From: Nostoc cf. commune SO-36
Lineage (GTDB): Bacteria; Cyanobacteriota; Cyanobacteriia; Cyanobacteriales; Nostocaceae
NCBI RefSeq assembly: GCF_023734775.1
Contig: NZ_AP025732.1
Coordinates: 5,330,501 to 5,394,500, forward strand
Direction: 5' to 3'
Length of the DNA stretch: 64,000 nucleotides
Position 1 is the first letter of the stretch. Each line of letters begins with the position of its first letter. Shown one piece after another: positions 1 to 8,918 of the stretch. The position numbers and the translations under genes are program-made. The notes beneath the pieces were generated by a model. The model was given only the letters and a program-made list of their open reading frames with translations, made no database searches and had not been told where the DNA came from.

Positions 1-2
1 TT

Positions 3-269
3 GGTATCCAAAATTTAGTGCATCAGTATTTTGACCCCGATACCTGCGAACTCATAAACAATCTGCCTGATAAAAAACCAGACATAGTAAAATTTTTACA
101 TAACGATGAAATCAGTTTTGTCAACCTTTGCTACAACGAAAAAGACGATTTAAAGGTAGACTTAAATGAATTCCAGCGCGGCAAATTACACGAAATTCTC
201 CGTCAGGTTGCTTATGAGCAATTTTTAACCGCCGTGAAAATCATTGAACAGACTGAGGCACAACCATGA
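3..269 (+). CDS. C-terminal part of an unrecognised protein, 5' end outside the window
   Basis: The reading frame is open from the window edge (codons for Gly-Ile-Gln-Asn-Leu precede the first possible start, a GTG at 18), so this is most likely the end of a longer gene and not an 83-residue protein. Its last codons overlap the hsdR start by 4 bases (ATGA), so it is translationally coupled to the restriction subunit. That suggests it belongs to the type I restriction-modification operon, whose hsdM and hsdS genes would lie upstream. The visible residues are acidic and helical with no motif I recognise, so the function is unknown. Confidence 0.6.
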   Translation, partial: GIQNLVHQYFDPDTCELINNLPDKKPDIVKFLHNDEISFVNLCYNEKDDLKVDLNEFQRGKLHEILRQVAYEQFLTAVKIIEQTEAQP

Positions 270-3200
270 TTGCAACTGTTCAGACAACTGAAAAAGCTTT
301 TGAAAATGCAATTATTCACGCTTTAGTGAGTAATGGTGGCTATGAAGAAGGCAATGCTAGCAACTTTACTCAAGAATTAGCGCTTGATAAAGTCATCCTG
401 CTACGGTTTATTCAAACTTCTCAGCCAGAAGCATGGCAAAACCTGACAGACATTCATGGTGCTGAAGTTGAACCTAAGTTCATCCAACGGTTGTGCCAAG
501 AATTGGAAAATCGCGGGATGTTAGACGTGCTGCGCTATGGCATTATTGACTACGGTGTACGCTTCAAATTGGCATTCTTCAAACCTGCCAGCAGTCTAAA
601 CCCCGATACTTTAGCACTTTATGAGCAAAATATCCTGACTGTGACTCGTCAGGTGCATTACAGTGCTAATCATGAAAACTCCCTAGATTTGCTGCTGAGT
701 ATTAATGGCTTACCAGTCGCTACGGTAGAACTAAAAAACCAGTTCACTGGACAAAATGTAGAAAAAGCCAAGCACCAGTATATTCAAGACCGGGATAACC
801 GAGATTTGTTATTTCAATTCAAGCGGCGTTCTTTGGTGCATTTTGCCGTAGACCCCGATGAAATCTGGATGACTACGCGCATTGATGGCAGTAACACCCG
901 TTTTCTTCCCTTCAACAAAGGCTATAACAAAGGTGCAGGCAACCCACCCAACCCAAAGGGTTACAAAACCGCTTACCTTTGGGATGATATCTGGGCAAAA
1001 GACAGTTGGCTAAATATCATATCTCGTTTTTTGCACCTAGAGCAAGAAAACATTAAACTAAACCACAAATCTGCCAAAAAAGAAAGCCTCATCTTTCCTC
1101 GGTTTCACCAATTAGATGTAGTTCGCAAGCTAACCGCAGATGCCAAAGTTAAGGGGACAGGACAAGATTACCTAATTCAGCATTCTGCTGGTAGTGGCAA
1201 AAGTAATTCGATCGCCTGGTTAGCATATCAACTTGCTAGCTTATATAATGACCAAGAGGAGCGAGTTTTCGATTTAGTCATCGTCATCACTGATAGAAAA
1301 GTATTAGACCAGCAACTCCAAAACACGATTTACCAGTTTGAGCATAAGCAAGGAGTCGTGCAAAAAATTGATAAAAACTCTGCACAACTAGCTGAGGCGT
1401 TGGTTTCTGGCACTAACATCATTATTACTACCTTACAGAAATTTCCTTTTGTCTTAGATAAGATTCGGGAAATCTTAGAAAAAAACAAGATTGGCGAACT
1501 ACCAAAACGTAATTACGCCCTAATTGTGGACGAAGCCCACAGTTCTCAAAGTGGCGAAGCGTCCAAGAAAATGAAAGAAGTGCTTTCTATCAACGATTTA
1601 AGTCTTTCAGCCAAGCAAGAAAGCATGGTTAACGAGGAAGATGATATTGAAGATAACATCCGCAAGTCGATGCGTAGCCGTGGTAAACAACCAAATTTGA
1701 GCTTCTTTGCCTTCACAGCCACACCCAAGCCAAAAACCTTAGAAGACTTTGGCCACATGAACTCCCAAGGGCAAACAGAACCTTTTCATCTATATTCCAT
1801 GCGGCAGGCAATTGAAGAAGGTTTCATCATGGATGTGTTGCAAAATTACACAACCTACAGAACTTTCTTCAAAATCAATAAGGCGATCGCAGACGATCCT
1901 AATATTAGCAAAAAGAAAACGAGTCGAGCGATCGCTAAATTTTTATCACTCCATCCACACAACGTAGCCCAAAAAACTCAAGTTATTATCGAGCATTTTC
2001 GCCAATGTGTAATGCATAAAATTGGCGGTAAAGCTAAAGCAATGGTGGTTACAGCTTCTCGACCCCATGTAATCCGCTATAAAGAAGAATTCGACAACTA
2101 TTTACAGAAACAAGGTTATGCAGACATCAAAGCATTAGTAGCCTTTACTGCTTTTACCGATAGAGAAACTTATATCGAGTACACTGAATCTGATATCAAC
2201 GGCTTTGGTGAAAAAGAATTACCCGACAAATTTGAAACGGGTGAATATCAACTCTTGATTGTAGCAGACAAGTATCAAACTGGTTTCGATCAGCCATTAT
2301 TGCACACCATGTATGTAGATAAAAAACTTTCTGGTGTCAAAGCTGTACAAACTCTCTCTCGGTTGAATCGCACTTGTCCCGGTAAGGAAGACACTTTTGT
2401 TTTAGATTTTGCTAATGATGAACAGGAAATTATTGATGCTTTCCAGCCTTATTACGAACAAACCACACTAATAGCAACAACAGATCCTAACAGACTGTAT
2501 GATTTAAAAAATAGGTTAGATGGCTACCAGATTATCTGGTCTAGTGAGGTAGATGCTTTTGCCAAGATATTTTTTAAGTCTCAGGAAAAGGTAAATAATC
2601 AAGATCAAAGTAGACTGCATTCCTTTATTGATCCTGCTGTAGACCGTTTTAAAGGTTTAAGTGAAGAACAGCAAGATGAATTTAAAAATAGTCTAACCGC
2701 GTTTATCAGATTATATGCATTCTTGGCACAGATTATGCCATTTGCAGATGGAGAACTAGAAAAATTTTATGCTTTTGCTCGTTTTTTGCAAACCAAATTA
2801 CCAAAACTTAGCCAAAGTGAAGCTTTTAAACTTATTGACGAAGTTGCACTAGAATATTATCGACTACAAAAAATCCGAGAAGGTCAGATAATCTTAGAAA
2901 AAAATACAGAGTTATCTCTACAACCTATAACCGAAGCTGGCATACCAAGAGATAAAGAAGAACAGGCTAAACTTTCAGAGATTATCGATATTCTCAACAA
3001 AAGATTTAGGACTGATTTTACTGAAGCAGACAAAGTATTTTTTCAGCCAAATTGAAGAAGCACTAGTTCAGGATAAGACATTATCACAACAAGCCAAAAG
3101 TAACTCAATTCAGAACTTTAAATATGGCTTTGAGGATGTATTTCTGACAAAGCTGATTGAGCGAATGGATTTAAATCAAGATATTTTTACTAAAATCATA

Positions 3201-3281
3201 GATTTTAAAGATTTTGGTGAAGTAGTCAAAGAGTGGATGCTGAGGAAAGTGTATACAAGGTTGACACAAGAGTTCAGCTAA
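266..3281 (+). CDS. hsdR: Type I restriction endonuclease subunit R (HsdR), C-terminus frameshifted
   Basis: This is the motor and nuclease subunit of a type I restriction-modification complex, which translocates DNA and cuts it far from the recognition site. The N-terminal nuclease domain has the D...ELK signature (near D141 and E156-L-K158). It is followed by a superfamily 2 helicase with Walker A GSGKS near 310, DEAH at about 422 and the FTATPK motif. The continuous frame stops at 3055 after 929 residues. In the next frame, 3050-3281 encodes a further 75 or so residues that fit the family C-terminus (starting QIEEAL and ending TRLTQEFS). The switch lies at a run of six T (3038-3043); five T would join the frames as KVFFSQIEEAL. 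As given, the product lacks the C-terminal helical domain that in this family docks on the methylase core. The start overlaps the upstream gene. Confidence 0.93.
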
Positions 3282-3299
3282 CAAAAATGATTAAATTAC

Positions 3300-3336
3300 T
3301 TCAAGCGCCCAGACTCTTTGAGCCTGAGCGCTTGAA
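3300..3336. terminator. Hairpin between convergent hsdR and the copper-binding gene
   Basis: TTCAAGCGC (3300-3308) pairs perfectly with GCGCTTGAA (3328-3336). It lies between the end of hsdR and the end of the convergent copper-protein gene, so it probably terminates both transcripts. There is no strong T-run on either side. Confidence 0.45.
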
Positions 3337-3373
3337 TATTAGGTTGCAGAGAAACTTCTGCTAGTTAGGGGAA

Positions 3374-3748
3374 TTAAGCAGGCATCATCTGCATACTTCT
3401 GCAAGACTCTGCACACTTACGGCAAGCGGCAGCACATTCCATCATTTTCGCGTCATCGCTCATCATCTCACACGCCATTGCAGTGCGATCGCACATTTCT
3501 GCACAGAGCATACAAGTGCGTTCCATGAACTCAGAACCGCTCATCATCATATTCATACACATCATGCACATTTCAGAGCAATCGCGCATCATACTCATCA
3601 TGCTCATCATGTTCTTGTCCATGTGCTGTCCACCTTTACTCATGCAATGAGTCATAGTTTCCATGCACATTCTATGACAGTCCATACAAACATCCATGCA
3701 AGTCTGCATTTCTGGAGTCATGGTTTCAGTCATCATCATCATCATCAT
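3374..3748 (-). CDS. Cys/Met-rich four-helix-bundle copper-binding protein
   Basis: A small protein of about 124 residues in which Cys and Met dominate. Repeated CxxxC pairs (CMDVCMDC, CSEMCMMC, CMLCAEMC, CAAACRKC) are spaced as in the four-helix copper-storage (Csp / DUF326-like) family, which binds many Cu(I) ions inside the bundle. The frame is open further upstream (to 3808), but a perfect AGGAGG (complement of 3757-3762) sits 8 bases before the first of six consecutive ATG codons (3748-3731). I therefore start the protein at Met-Met-Met-Met-Met-Met-Thr-Glu-Thr. No signal peptide is evident, so it is probably cytosolic, storing or buffering copper. Similar proteins have been annotated loosely as ferredoxins because of the Cys content. 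Confidence 0.82.
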   Translation of the reverse strand: MMMMMMTETMTPEMQTCMDVCMDCHRMCMETMTHCMSKGGQHMDKNMMSMMSMMRDCSEMCMMCMNMMMSGSEFMERTCMLCAEMCDRTAMACEMMSDDAKMMECAAACRKCAESCRSMQMMPA

Positions 3749-3756
3749 CGGAAGTA

Positions 3757-3762
3757 CCTCCT
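3757..3762 (-). promoter_or_regulatory. Strong Shine-Dalgarno that fixes the start of the copper-binding protein
   Basis: AGGAGG on the minus strand, 8 bases upstream of the first ATG of a six-ATG run. It argues against the longer open frame beginning at 3808. Six tandem start codons in ideal position are unusual. Confidence 0.7.
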
Positions 3763-3878
3763 GATTTTTTGATGTATAGATAGTGTCCTCGGAAGGATTA
3801 CTCATCACATTAATCCTATCCTTTTAAAGAGTCAATGGGGTTTTTAATCTAAAATTTTTAAGCCTACTATCCCGATAT

Positions 3879-3981
3879 ACAGCGCTTCCCGCTATTATGC
3901 AATACAGTTTTTCTTATTGCCTCTCTCCTAACATAGCTTTTAGCTTTGAGGATGTACCTCATAGCTGCCGGAAGTGCTGTA
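3879..3981. mobile_element. 103-bp MITE, copy 1
   Basis: This stretch is identical to 10501-10603 as far as I can read. The ends form an imperfect terminal inverted repeat (ACAGCGCTTCCCGC on the left; ACAGCACTTCCGGC reading inward from the right). The core is bracketed by TA on both sides, as in IS630/Tc1-type miniature elements. It has no coding capacity. It lies in the intergenic space upstream of the aminotransferase relic. Confidence 0.8.
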
Positions 3982-4189
3982 ATTACCGGGAATTTTAACT
4001 TATTCTACAGGAATTTAGTGTTGTTTTTCTCGATAATACTATACATTAAGGCTTATAATCCCTCGTTTTGGAGTGGGGTTTAATTTGGCAAGTCAACTTT
4101 ACATCGGTAATCAAAAGTTAGAGTTAAATTTAAAGCGATCGCTCCCTGCTTTTAATGTCTCAGGTCTTTTGCTGAAGCAAAATTTGATT

Positions 4190-4440
4190 AACGAATGTCC
4201 CTTTTCTGGTTGTTGGTATTGGCATTGAAAGCTTGACGCAACTGTGCTTCATCAAATGATCCAATAAGGAGGATGCAGAGTCACGTAGCGAGGTATAGCA
4301 CCAGCTAAAATCGCATCGGGGCAGTAGTTTTCGTAATATGGCTCAAATATAATTACTTCGTCGCCGGGATCGACTGTCGCCAGCATCACAGAAGCAATGG
4401 CATCTGTGGAACCGCAAGTAACGCCCTGTACCTCCGTTGA
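4190..4440 (-). pseudogene. Relic of a PLP-dependent class I/II aminotransferase
   Basis: Minus-strand translation gives VTCGSTDAIASVMLATVDPG and then DEVIIFEPYYENYCPDAILA, the cofactor-binding region of fold-type I aminotransferases (kynurenine or methionine aminotransferase group). It continues through GAIPRYVTLHPP. After a frameshift near 4262 it resumes as GSFDEAQLRQAFNANTNNQK and then stops matching. Only about 80 of the usual 390 or so residues remain, with no start, no catalytic Lys region and no C-terminal domain. It is clearly dead. The flanks do not show what removed the rest; a MITE lies 200 bases away. Confidence 0.75.
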
Positions 4441-4611
4441 TCTCTATTGCGATGATGCGGGAATTTTTGTGACCCAGATGAAATGCATAATATCGATAGA
4501 CCTATCGTAGTATACTCAAATTCCAGATCCAGAGTGAATGCAACCTTATTATCTATATACTTAATTATTGAGATTAATAGTCAATTGTTGAAGTACCGAT
4601 CCAGAATCATC

Positions 4612-5211
4612 ATGAAATCTTTGCACCGTCCCGATCTTTATAGCTGGTCTAATTTCAATCCGGCAAGAAATATTGATTTCAATGGGATTGCCTGGATTCG
4701 CCCAGATGGCAACATCTTGATTGACCCAGTAGCCCTATCAAACCATGATTGGAATCATCTAAAATCCCTCGGTGGTGTGCTTTGGATTGTGCTGACGAAT
4801 TCTGAGCATGTTAGGGCAAGTAAAGAAATTGCCGATCAAACTTATGCTAAAATAGCTGGCCCGATTGCAGAAAAAGACACTTTTCCTATACCTTGCGATC
4901 GCTGGCTATCTGATGGTGAAGAATTTGTCCCAGGACTTGAGGTGATTGAACTCAATGGTTCTAAAACTCCTGGTGAATTGGCTCTGTTACTGGAAGAGAC
5001 AACTTTAATTACAGGGGATTTAGTCCGGGCACGTAAAGCAGGTAGCTTGACGATTTTACCAGATGATAAGCTGCTGAATCGAGAGGAGGCTGTTGCTTCT
5101 GTTCGCAGGTTGGCTCAATTAAGTCGGGTAGAAGCAGTGTTGGTGGGGGATGGTTGGCCAGTCTTTCGGGATGGAGGCGATCGCTTAAAGGATCTTGTAG
5201 CGACATTATAA
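4612..5211 (+). CDS. MBL-fold hydrolase-like protein lacking the metal ligands
   Basis: The 199-residue product has the order of metallo-beta-lactamase-fold elements: a first strand region ending WIVLTNSEH where HxHxDH is expected, GSKTPGE where the GHTPG loop is expected, TGDLV, and a final GDGWPVF in place of GHG. The fold is recognisable but the zinc-binding His and Asp residues are largely replaced, so it is probably not a classical metallohydrolase. The frame is open from 4483, but the extra 43 residues are low-complexity and unlike the family, and MKSLHRPDLYSW at 4612 is a natural start. It stands alone. Confidence 0.7.
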   Translation: MKSLHRPDLYSWSNFNPARNIDFNGIAWIRPDGNILIDPVALSNHDWNHLKSLGGVLWIVLTNSEHVRASKEIADQTYAKIAGPIAEKDTFPIPCDRWLSDGEEFVPGLEVIELNGSKTPGELALLLEETTLITGDLVRARKAGSLTILPDDKLLNREEAVASVRRLAQLSRVEAVLVGDGWPVFRDGGDRLKDLVATL

Positions 5212-5243
5212 ATGAGCGGGGGCGATCATCGATTTTAATATTG

Positions 5244-5382
5244 GGGACTTGCAAAAAATAAATTATCCCAAATTATTTGTAGATTTGTAGGGGTGCAAAG
5301 CCTTGCGCCCCTACGTACCCTGCGGGACGCTTACGCGAACTTGGAGCGTCAGGGATAGAATGTTTTTTTAACCGAAAGTCCC
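5244..5382. repeat. Interspersed repeat, GGGACTTGC family, copy 1
   Basis: It begins GGGACTTGCAAAAAATAAAT and ends TTTAACCGAAAGTCCC, so the ends are inverted repeats. Inside is a GGGGTGCAA...TTGCGCCCC hairpin. Related copies lie at 62570-62669 (same orientation) and 12242-12345 (opposite orientation). It looks like a non-coding miniature element. This copy carries an extra stretch (about 5310-5355) of a second common repeat type. It fills most of the space between the MBL-like gene and the next small gene. Confidence 0.7.
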
Positions 5383-5588
5383 TTGGAGAAGTTGAGGCAA
5401 TACTTTCTACCCAAGGATGTTTGATTACCTGCCTTTAGAACGTAGTACAAGCTTAGTCCGAAGTTTAATATTATGACCATTGATATAAATGCAAAGAATC
5501 AACCTTCTTTGCCTGTTGATTTATTATGGCAAGGCTGAAGCATGAAATATCTGCAATTACAGCAAGTTGAGCAAAGGACGTTATATTT

Positions 5589-5780
5589 ATGAGACTACCT
5601 CAAATGATTGTCACAACTGTTGCGGCAATTGCCTTTGGCTACGTTGGCTCCCAATATTTGAATAAAAATATTATGTATGCCATTGGTGGGGGAATGGTTG
5701 GACTTAGTGCAATCACATATCTTGTTGAGCCTAAGACTAAAGAAAAGCCAATCAATACACGGTCTAAATCCTCAGTGTGA
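5589..5780 (+). CDS. Small two-segment membrane protein, function unknown
   Basis: A 63-residue open frame with an initial hydrophobic stretch (about residues 5-23), a short polar turn around YLNKNIMY, a second glycine-rich hydrophobic stretch (about 31-47) and a basic tail. A weak purine-rich AAGGACG lies upstream of the ATG. I do not recognise the family. It lacks an obvious operon partner. It could be spurious, but the membrane hairpin pattern and charge distribution look protein-like. Confidence 0.5.
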   Translation: MRLPQMIVTTVAAIAFGYVGSQYLNKNIMYAIGGGMVGLSAITYLVEPKTKEKPINTRSKSSV

Positions 5781-6036
5781 ACAAGCGATCGCAACACACT
5801 TTAATAAATTGTTGAGAGGGTACGGAGTAATAGACTATTTTGTGCCGACTGGTTAATTAAATCCTGAGTGTCTGAAGTCAAGGCAGGGCAACCAGAAACA
5901 GCGATAGTAACTACTGTCAAAGTAGATCCTGCCAGCGAATTCTAAGAAATGTGGTTCAGAGTCATTGTACTTGATATCTGACTTGAATTATTCAACTACA
6001 CATTGTTGCGTTAATAATATTTTCACCTTACCAGTA

Positions 6037-6066
6037 TTAGGGCGCACAGCTAGCTATGCGCCCTAA
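6037..6066. repeat. Perfect hairpin, 10-bp stem
   Basis: TTAGGGCGCA and TGCGCCCTAA are perfect complements around a 10-base loop that itself contains the palindrome AGCTAGCT. It lies in the 485-base gap 5781-6265, where I see no gene. It could be a transcript end for the small membrane protein gene or a dispersed repeat; there is no T-run. Confidence 0.5.
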
Positions 6067-6265
6067 CAGAAGATTGTGGTTCAAATAAATAGATAAGGCT
6101 ATCAGAAGAAAATCAAACAACACCGTATCATGGTAGTTAGCAGCATTTCTGTCTGAAACTTTACTTTTTTGCCTTAAAAGAATATCAGGTAAACCATTTC
6201 CTGATTCCTTGAGAGCAAAATGTGGAAGCTTTCACTGATTAACCTAGCCTAGTTGGAGAACACTG

Positions 6266-6355
6266 ATGTCTAAGGAAAGAAAAAGTAATAAAGAAGTTAA
6301 AAAACCTAAAAAAGATCCCAAAGACAAAAAGGAGAAAAAAGAGCCAAACAAATAG
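6266..6355 (+). CDS. 29-residue lysine-rich small protein
   Basis: ATG with a GGAGA Shine-Dalgarno 7 bases upstream (TTGGAGAACACTG) opens a 29-codon frame starting MSKERKSNKEVKKPK and ending EPNK. About half of the residues are Lys, with Asp, Glu and Pro. Short basic proteins beginning MSKxKKSNKE are known as unnamed conserved genes in other bacteria, which supports this being real. No domain can be assigned. A nucleic-acid or ribosome-associated role would be a guess from charge alone. Confidence 0.55.
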   Translation: MSKERKSNKEVKKPKKDPKDKKEKKEPNK

Positions 6356-6410
6356 GACGATTTAGGTTAATGGGTGCGATGTCTACGATGGGCTGCGCCT
6401 ACGCAACTTA

Positions 6411-6905
6411 TCAAGCAGGAACAAACTTCAGCGAAACACCGTTCATACAGTAGCGTTTACCAGTGGGTGCGGGGCCATCATCAAAAACGTGACCCAAATG
6501 ACCACCACAGCGACTACAATGCACTTCAGTTCTGCTCATAAACAACGACCTGTCTACAGTAGTAGCGATCGCACCTTCAATCGGGTTAAAAAAGCTAGGC
6601 CAGCCAGTACCACTGTTAAATTTGGTATCAGATGTAAACAGTGGTAGCTCACACGCAGCACAATAATAAGTGCCTTGGTCGTATTCCTTATCCAGTGGAC
6701 TGGTGTGAGGACGTTCAGTCCCATGTTTACGCAATACATTAAACTGTTCTGGCGTTAAAATGGTGCGCCACTCTGACTCTAGTTTGGTAACTTCAAATCC
6801 ACTCTTAGAAGTTGTCATCGCTTCTGACCCCCAATTGATATACCTTGATAGCAATGCTGTGCCGACTATTACTGCACTAGCCTGTAAAAAATACCGTTTG
6901 TCCAT
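6411..6905 (-). CDS. msrB: Peptide-methionine (R)-S-oxide reductase MsrB, with N-terminal anchor or signal
   Basis: It reduces methionine-R-sulfoxide in proteins, a repair enzyme for oxidative damage. The 164-residue protein shows the two zinc CxxC motifs (C82-A-A-C85 and C130-S-R-C133), the GTGWPSF motif and the catalytic Cys in RYCMNGVSL (C153). The first 30 residues (MDKRYFLQASAVIVGTALLS) form a positively charged N-region plus a hydrophobic segment. The enzyme is therefore probably exported or membrane-anchored and not cytosolic as the shorter MsrB proteins are. Monocistronic, with no msrA next to it. Confidence 0.93.
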   Translation of the reverse strand: MDKRYFLQASAVIVGTALLSRYINWGSEAMTTSKSGFEVTKLESEWRTILTPEQFNVLRKHGTERPHTSPLDKEYDQGTYYCAACELPLFTSDTKFNSGTGWPSFFNPIEGAIATTVDRSLFMSRTEVHCSRCGGHLGHVFDDGPAPTGKRYCMNGVSLKFVPA

Positions 6906-7084
6906 ATATCTATTATTTTCTATTTTCGCGTTAACTGGACAATCAACTCCAGTACGGGATTCCCTACATTAATGACTATAATCAGCGATCGCTCTGAATA
7001 AACGCTGATAAATTCCTTAAAATCAGCTAAGAAACGACAAATTATTTTTCAAACAAACAGTAGGCGGGAATCCGATCTATTTGA

Positions 7085-7241
7085 TAGGACTTACGCAAAA
7101 TCTCTCTCCAACTCTGATTTCTCCGTGTACTCTGCGCCTCTGTGGTAGCCTGCGGCAAGCCGTACCCTTCGGGAAGCAAGCTACGCGTAGCGTCTCGTAG
7201 AGAAGCGTCTACGTTATTCCGTAACTCTTGCGTAAGTCCTA
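7085..7241. mobile_element. MITE-like repeat with TAGGACTTACGCA ends, copy 1
   Basis: The left end TAGGACTTACGCA and right end TGCGTAAGTCCTA are perfect inverted repeats bounding 157 bases. The interior holds another common cyanobacterial palindromic repeat (GCAAGCTACGCGTAGC and neighbours). It lies in the 576-base gap between msrB and glcE. A shorter relative lies at 33877-33965. The apparent minus-strand frame over this element is a by-product of the repeat. Confidence 0.75.
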
Positions 7242-7541
7242 TTTGACCTAATTTTGGACAATAGCAAGTATAGTTTTCGGCAATACTCAATTCGCTTGTT
7301 ACTTCACTATTTAAAGTATAAATAAGTACCCGTGTTTAACTGATTTATTCCGCATTTATGCAACGCCCGAAAGAGTAGCGATCGCTCTCAAACTCACGTT
7401 ACTTTTATTTGGCGCTGATTACAAGCGATCGCTGGCGCAGTTTGCCGTAGGCATTGCTAAAGTCACCGTATATTAGTAGCAATGCGCTTTTTGGTCAGGT
7501 TAGCCAGTAAATTAGATGTAGGGCGTAAAAAAATAAACTCA

Positions 7542-8855
7542 ATGAAAGCAATGTCTAATGACAGACCGCAAGCCGTCTGCGCTTCTGATTTTGCATCTAT
7601 CGTCGGCGAAGAAAATGCTGTTTGTCTTTGGGAAAATATCGAACTCAGTCAGCAAAAACGTATTCAGCAGGCTATAGTTTCTGGAAATTCCCCCAGTTGT
7701 ATTGTCTATCCCCGCACTCAAGAACAGCTAGCCGCAGTCATCGCCATTGCTCATACAAATAACTGGCGCGTCCTCCCCTGTGGTAGTGGCAGTAAACTTA
7801 GCTGGGGCGGTTTAGCTAAAGGCGTTGATGTTGTAGTCAGTACAGAACGCATGAACCAACTGATTGAACACGCTGTTGGTGATTTGACTGTCACCGTAGA
7901 AGCTGGAATGAAATTCTCCGATTTGCAAGCACTTTTGGCAAAGTCGCGGCAATTTCTCGCCGTTGACCCCACAGCGCCAGAATCGGCAACCATTGGCGGT
8001 ATTGTTGCCACAGGTGATACAGGTTCTCTACGGCAACGTTATGGTAGTGTGCGTGACCAGTTACTAGGTATTACCTTTGTTCGTGCTGATGGAGAAATCG
8101 CCAAAGCTGGGGGAAGAGTAGTAAAAAATGTTGCCGGATATGACTTGATGAAGTTGTTTACGGGGTCTTATGGCACATTAGGCTTAATTAGTCAACTAAC
8201 TTTCCGCCTGTATCCGCTAGCAGAGGCATCGGGGACAGTAATATTAACTGGTAAAGCTGAGGCTATATCTCAAGCGGCTGATATTCTTCGAGGTTCGGCG
8301 TTAACACCAGTTCAGGCTGATTTGCTATCAGCTAAATTGGTGTCTAGCTTAGGTTTGGGTGAAGGACTTGGATTAATTGCTCGCTTTCAAAGTATTAGTG
8401 AGAGTGTTAAAGAACAGTCAAACCGAGTTTTGGAAGTAGGGCAAAAGTTAGGTTTGAATGGGGCAATTTTTGCCGATGATGATGAAGCTAATCTATGGCA
8501 GAGATTGCAAGAACGAATACATACTACTGCTAGAGAATCTGTAATTACCTGCAAAATAGGAGTGTTACCTACTGATGCTGTGGAGATTTTGACTCAGGTG
8601 GAGTTGGGTTTGATTCATATTAGTAGTGGTTTAGGTTTGTTACAATTAGAGAGTAAAAATCAAGTTTTGATAGTGCGCGATCGCACTCAAGCGAGTAGTG
8701 GTTTTTTAACAATTCTGGAAGCACCAGTGGCGGTTAAAGAACAAATAGATGTTTGGGGTTATACGGGGAATGCTTTGCCTTTAATGCGCCGTATTAAGGA
8801 ACAGTTTGATAGTAAGAATATTTTAAGTCCTGGGCGGTTTGTGGGTGGGATTTAA
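7542..8855 (+). CDS. glcE: Glycolate oxidase, FAD-binding subunit GlcE
   Basis: One of three subunits of glycolate oxidase/dehydrogenase, which oxidises photorespiratory glycolate to glyoxylate. An N-terminal FAD-binding (PCMH-type) domain is visible: IVYPRTQEQLAAVI, then PCGSGSKLSWGG (the FAD pyrophosphate loop), then DPTAPESATIGGIVATGDTG. It is followed by the GGRVVKNVAGYDLMKLFTGS motif and a C-terminal region ending FDSKNILSPGRFVGG. The frame is open from 7482, but the first 20 residues (MRFLVRLASKLDV...) do not resemble the family, so I prefer the ATG at 7542. glcF follows 63 bases downstream; glcD is not in this window. Confidence 0.92.
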   Translation: MKAMSNDRPQAVCASDFASIVGEENAVCLWENIELSQQKRIQQAIVSGNSPSCIVYPRTQEQLAAVIAIAHTNNWRVLPCGSGSKLSWGGLAKGVDVVVSTERMNQLIEHAVGDLTVTVEAGMKFSDLQALLAKSRQFLAVDPTAPESATIGGIVATGDTGSLRQRYGSVRDQLLGITFVRADGEIAKAGGRVVKNVAGYDLMKLFTGSYGTLGLISQLTFRLYPLAEASGTVILTGKAEAISQAADILRGSALTPVQADLLSAKLVSSLGLGEGLGLIARFQSISESVKEQSNRVLEVGQKLGLNGAIFADDDEANLWQRLQERIHTTARESVITCKIGVLPTDAVEILTQVELGLIHISSGLGLLQLESKNQVLIVRDRTQASSGFLTILEAPVAVKEQIDVWGYTGNALPLMRRIKEQFDSKNILSPGRFVGGI

Positions 8856-8869
8856 GAAATAAGAAACGA

Positions 8870-8905
8870 ACCGCCAAGGACGCCAAGGACGCAAAGGAAG
8901 AGGGG
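8870..8905. repeat. Short tandem repeat of the CCAAGGACG type
   Basis: The 63-base gap between glcE and glcF contains CCGCCAAGGACGCCAAGGAC and further degenerate units, a heptad-like tandem repeat common between Nostoc genes. It separates two cotranscribed genes without an evident terminator. Confidence 0.6.
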
Positions 8906-8918
8906 AAAAGAATTAATT

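Noticed and set aside
4483..4611. 43-residue N-terminal extension of the MBL-like protein
   Set aside because: Low-complexity and unlike the family; the Met at 4612 starts the conserved part.
7042..7290. Minus-strand ORF of 82 codons
   Set aside because: It is produced by the TAGGACTTACGCA element and its palindromic interior; no family similarity or ribosome site.
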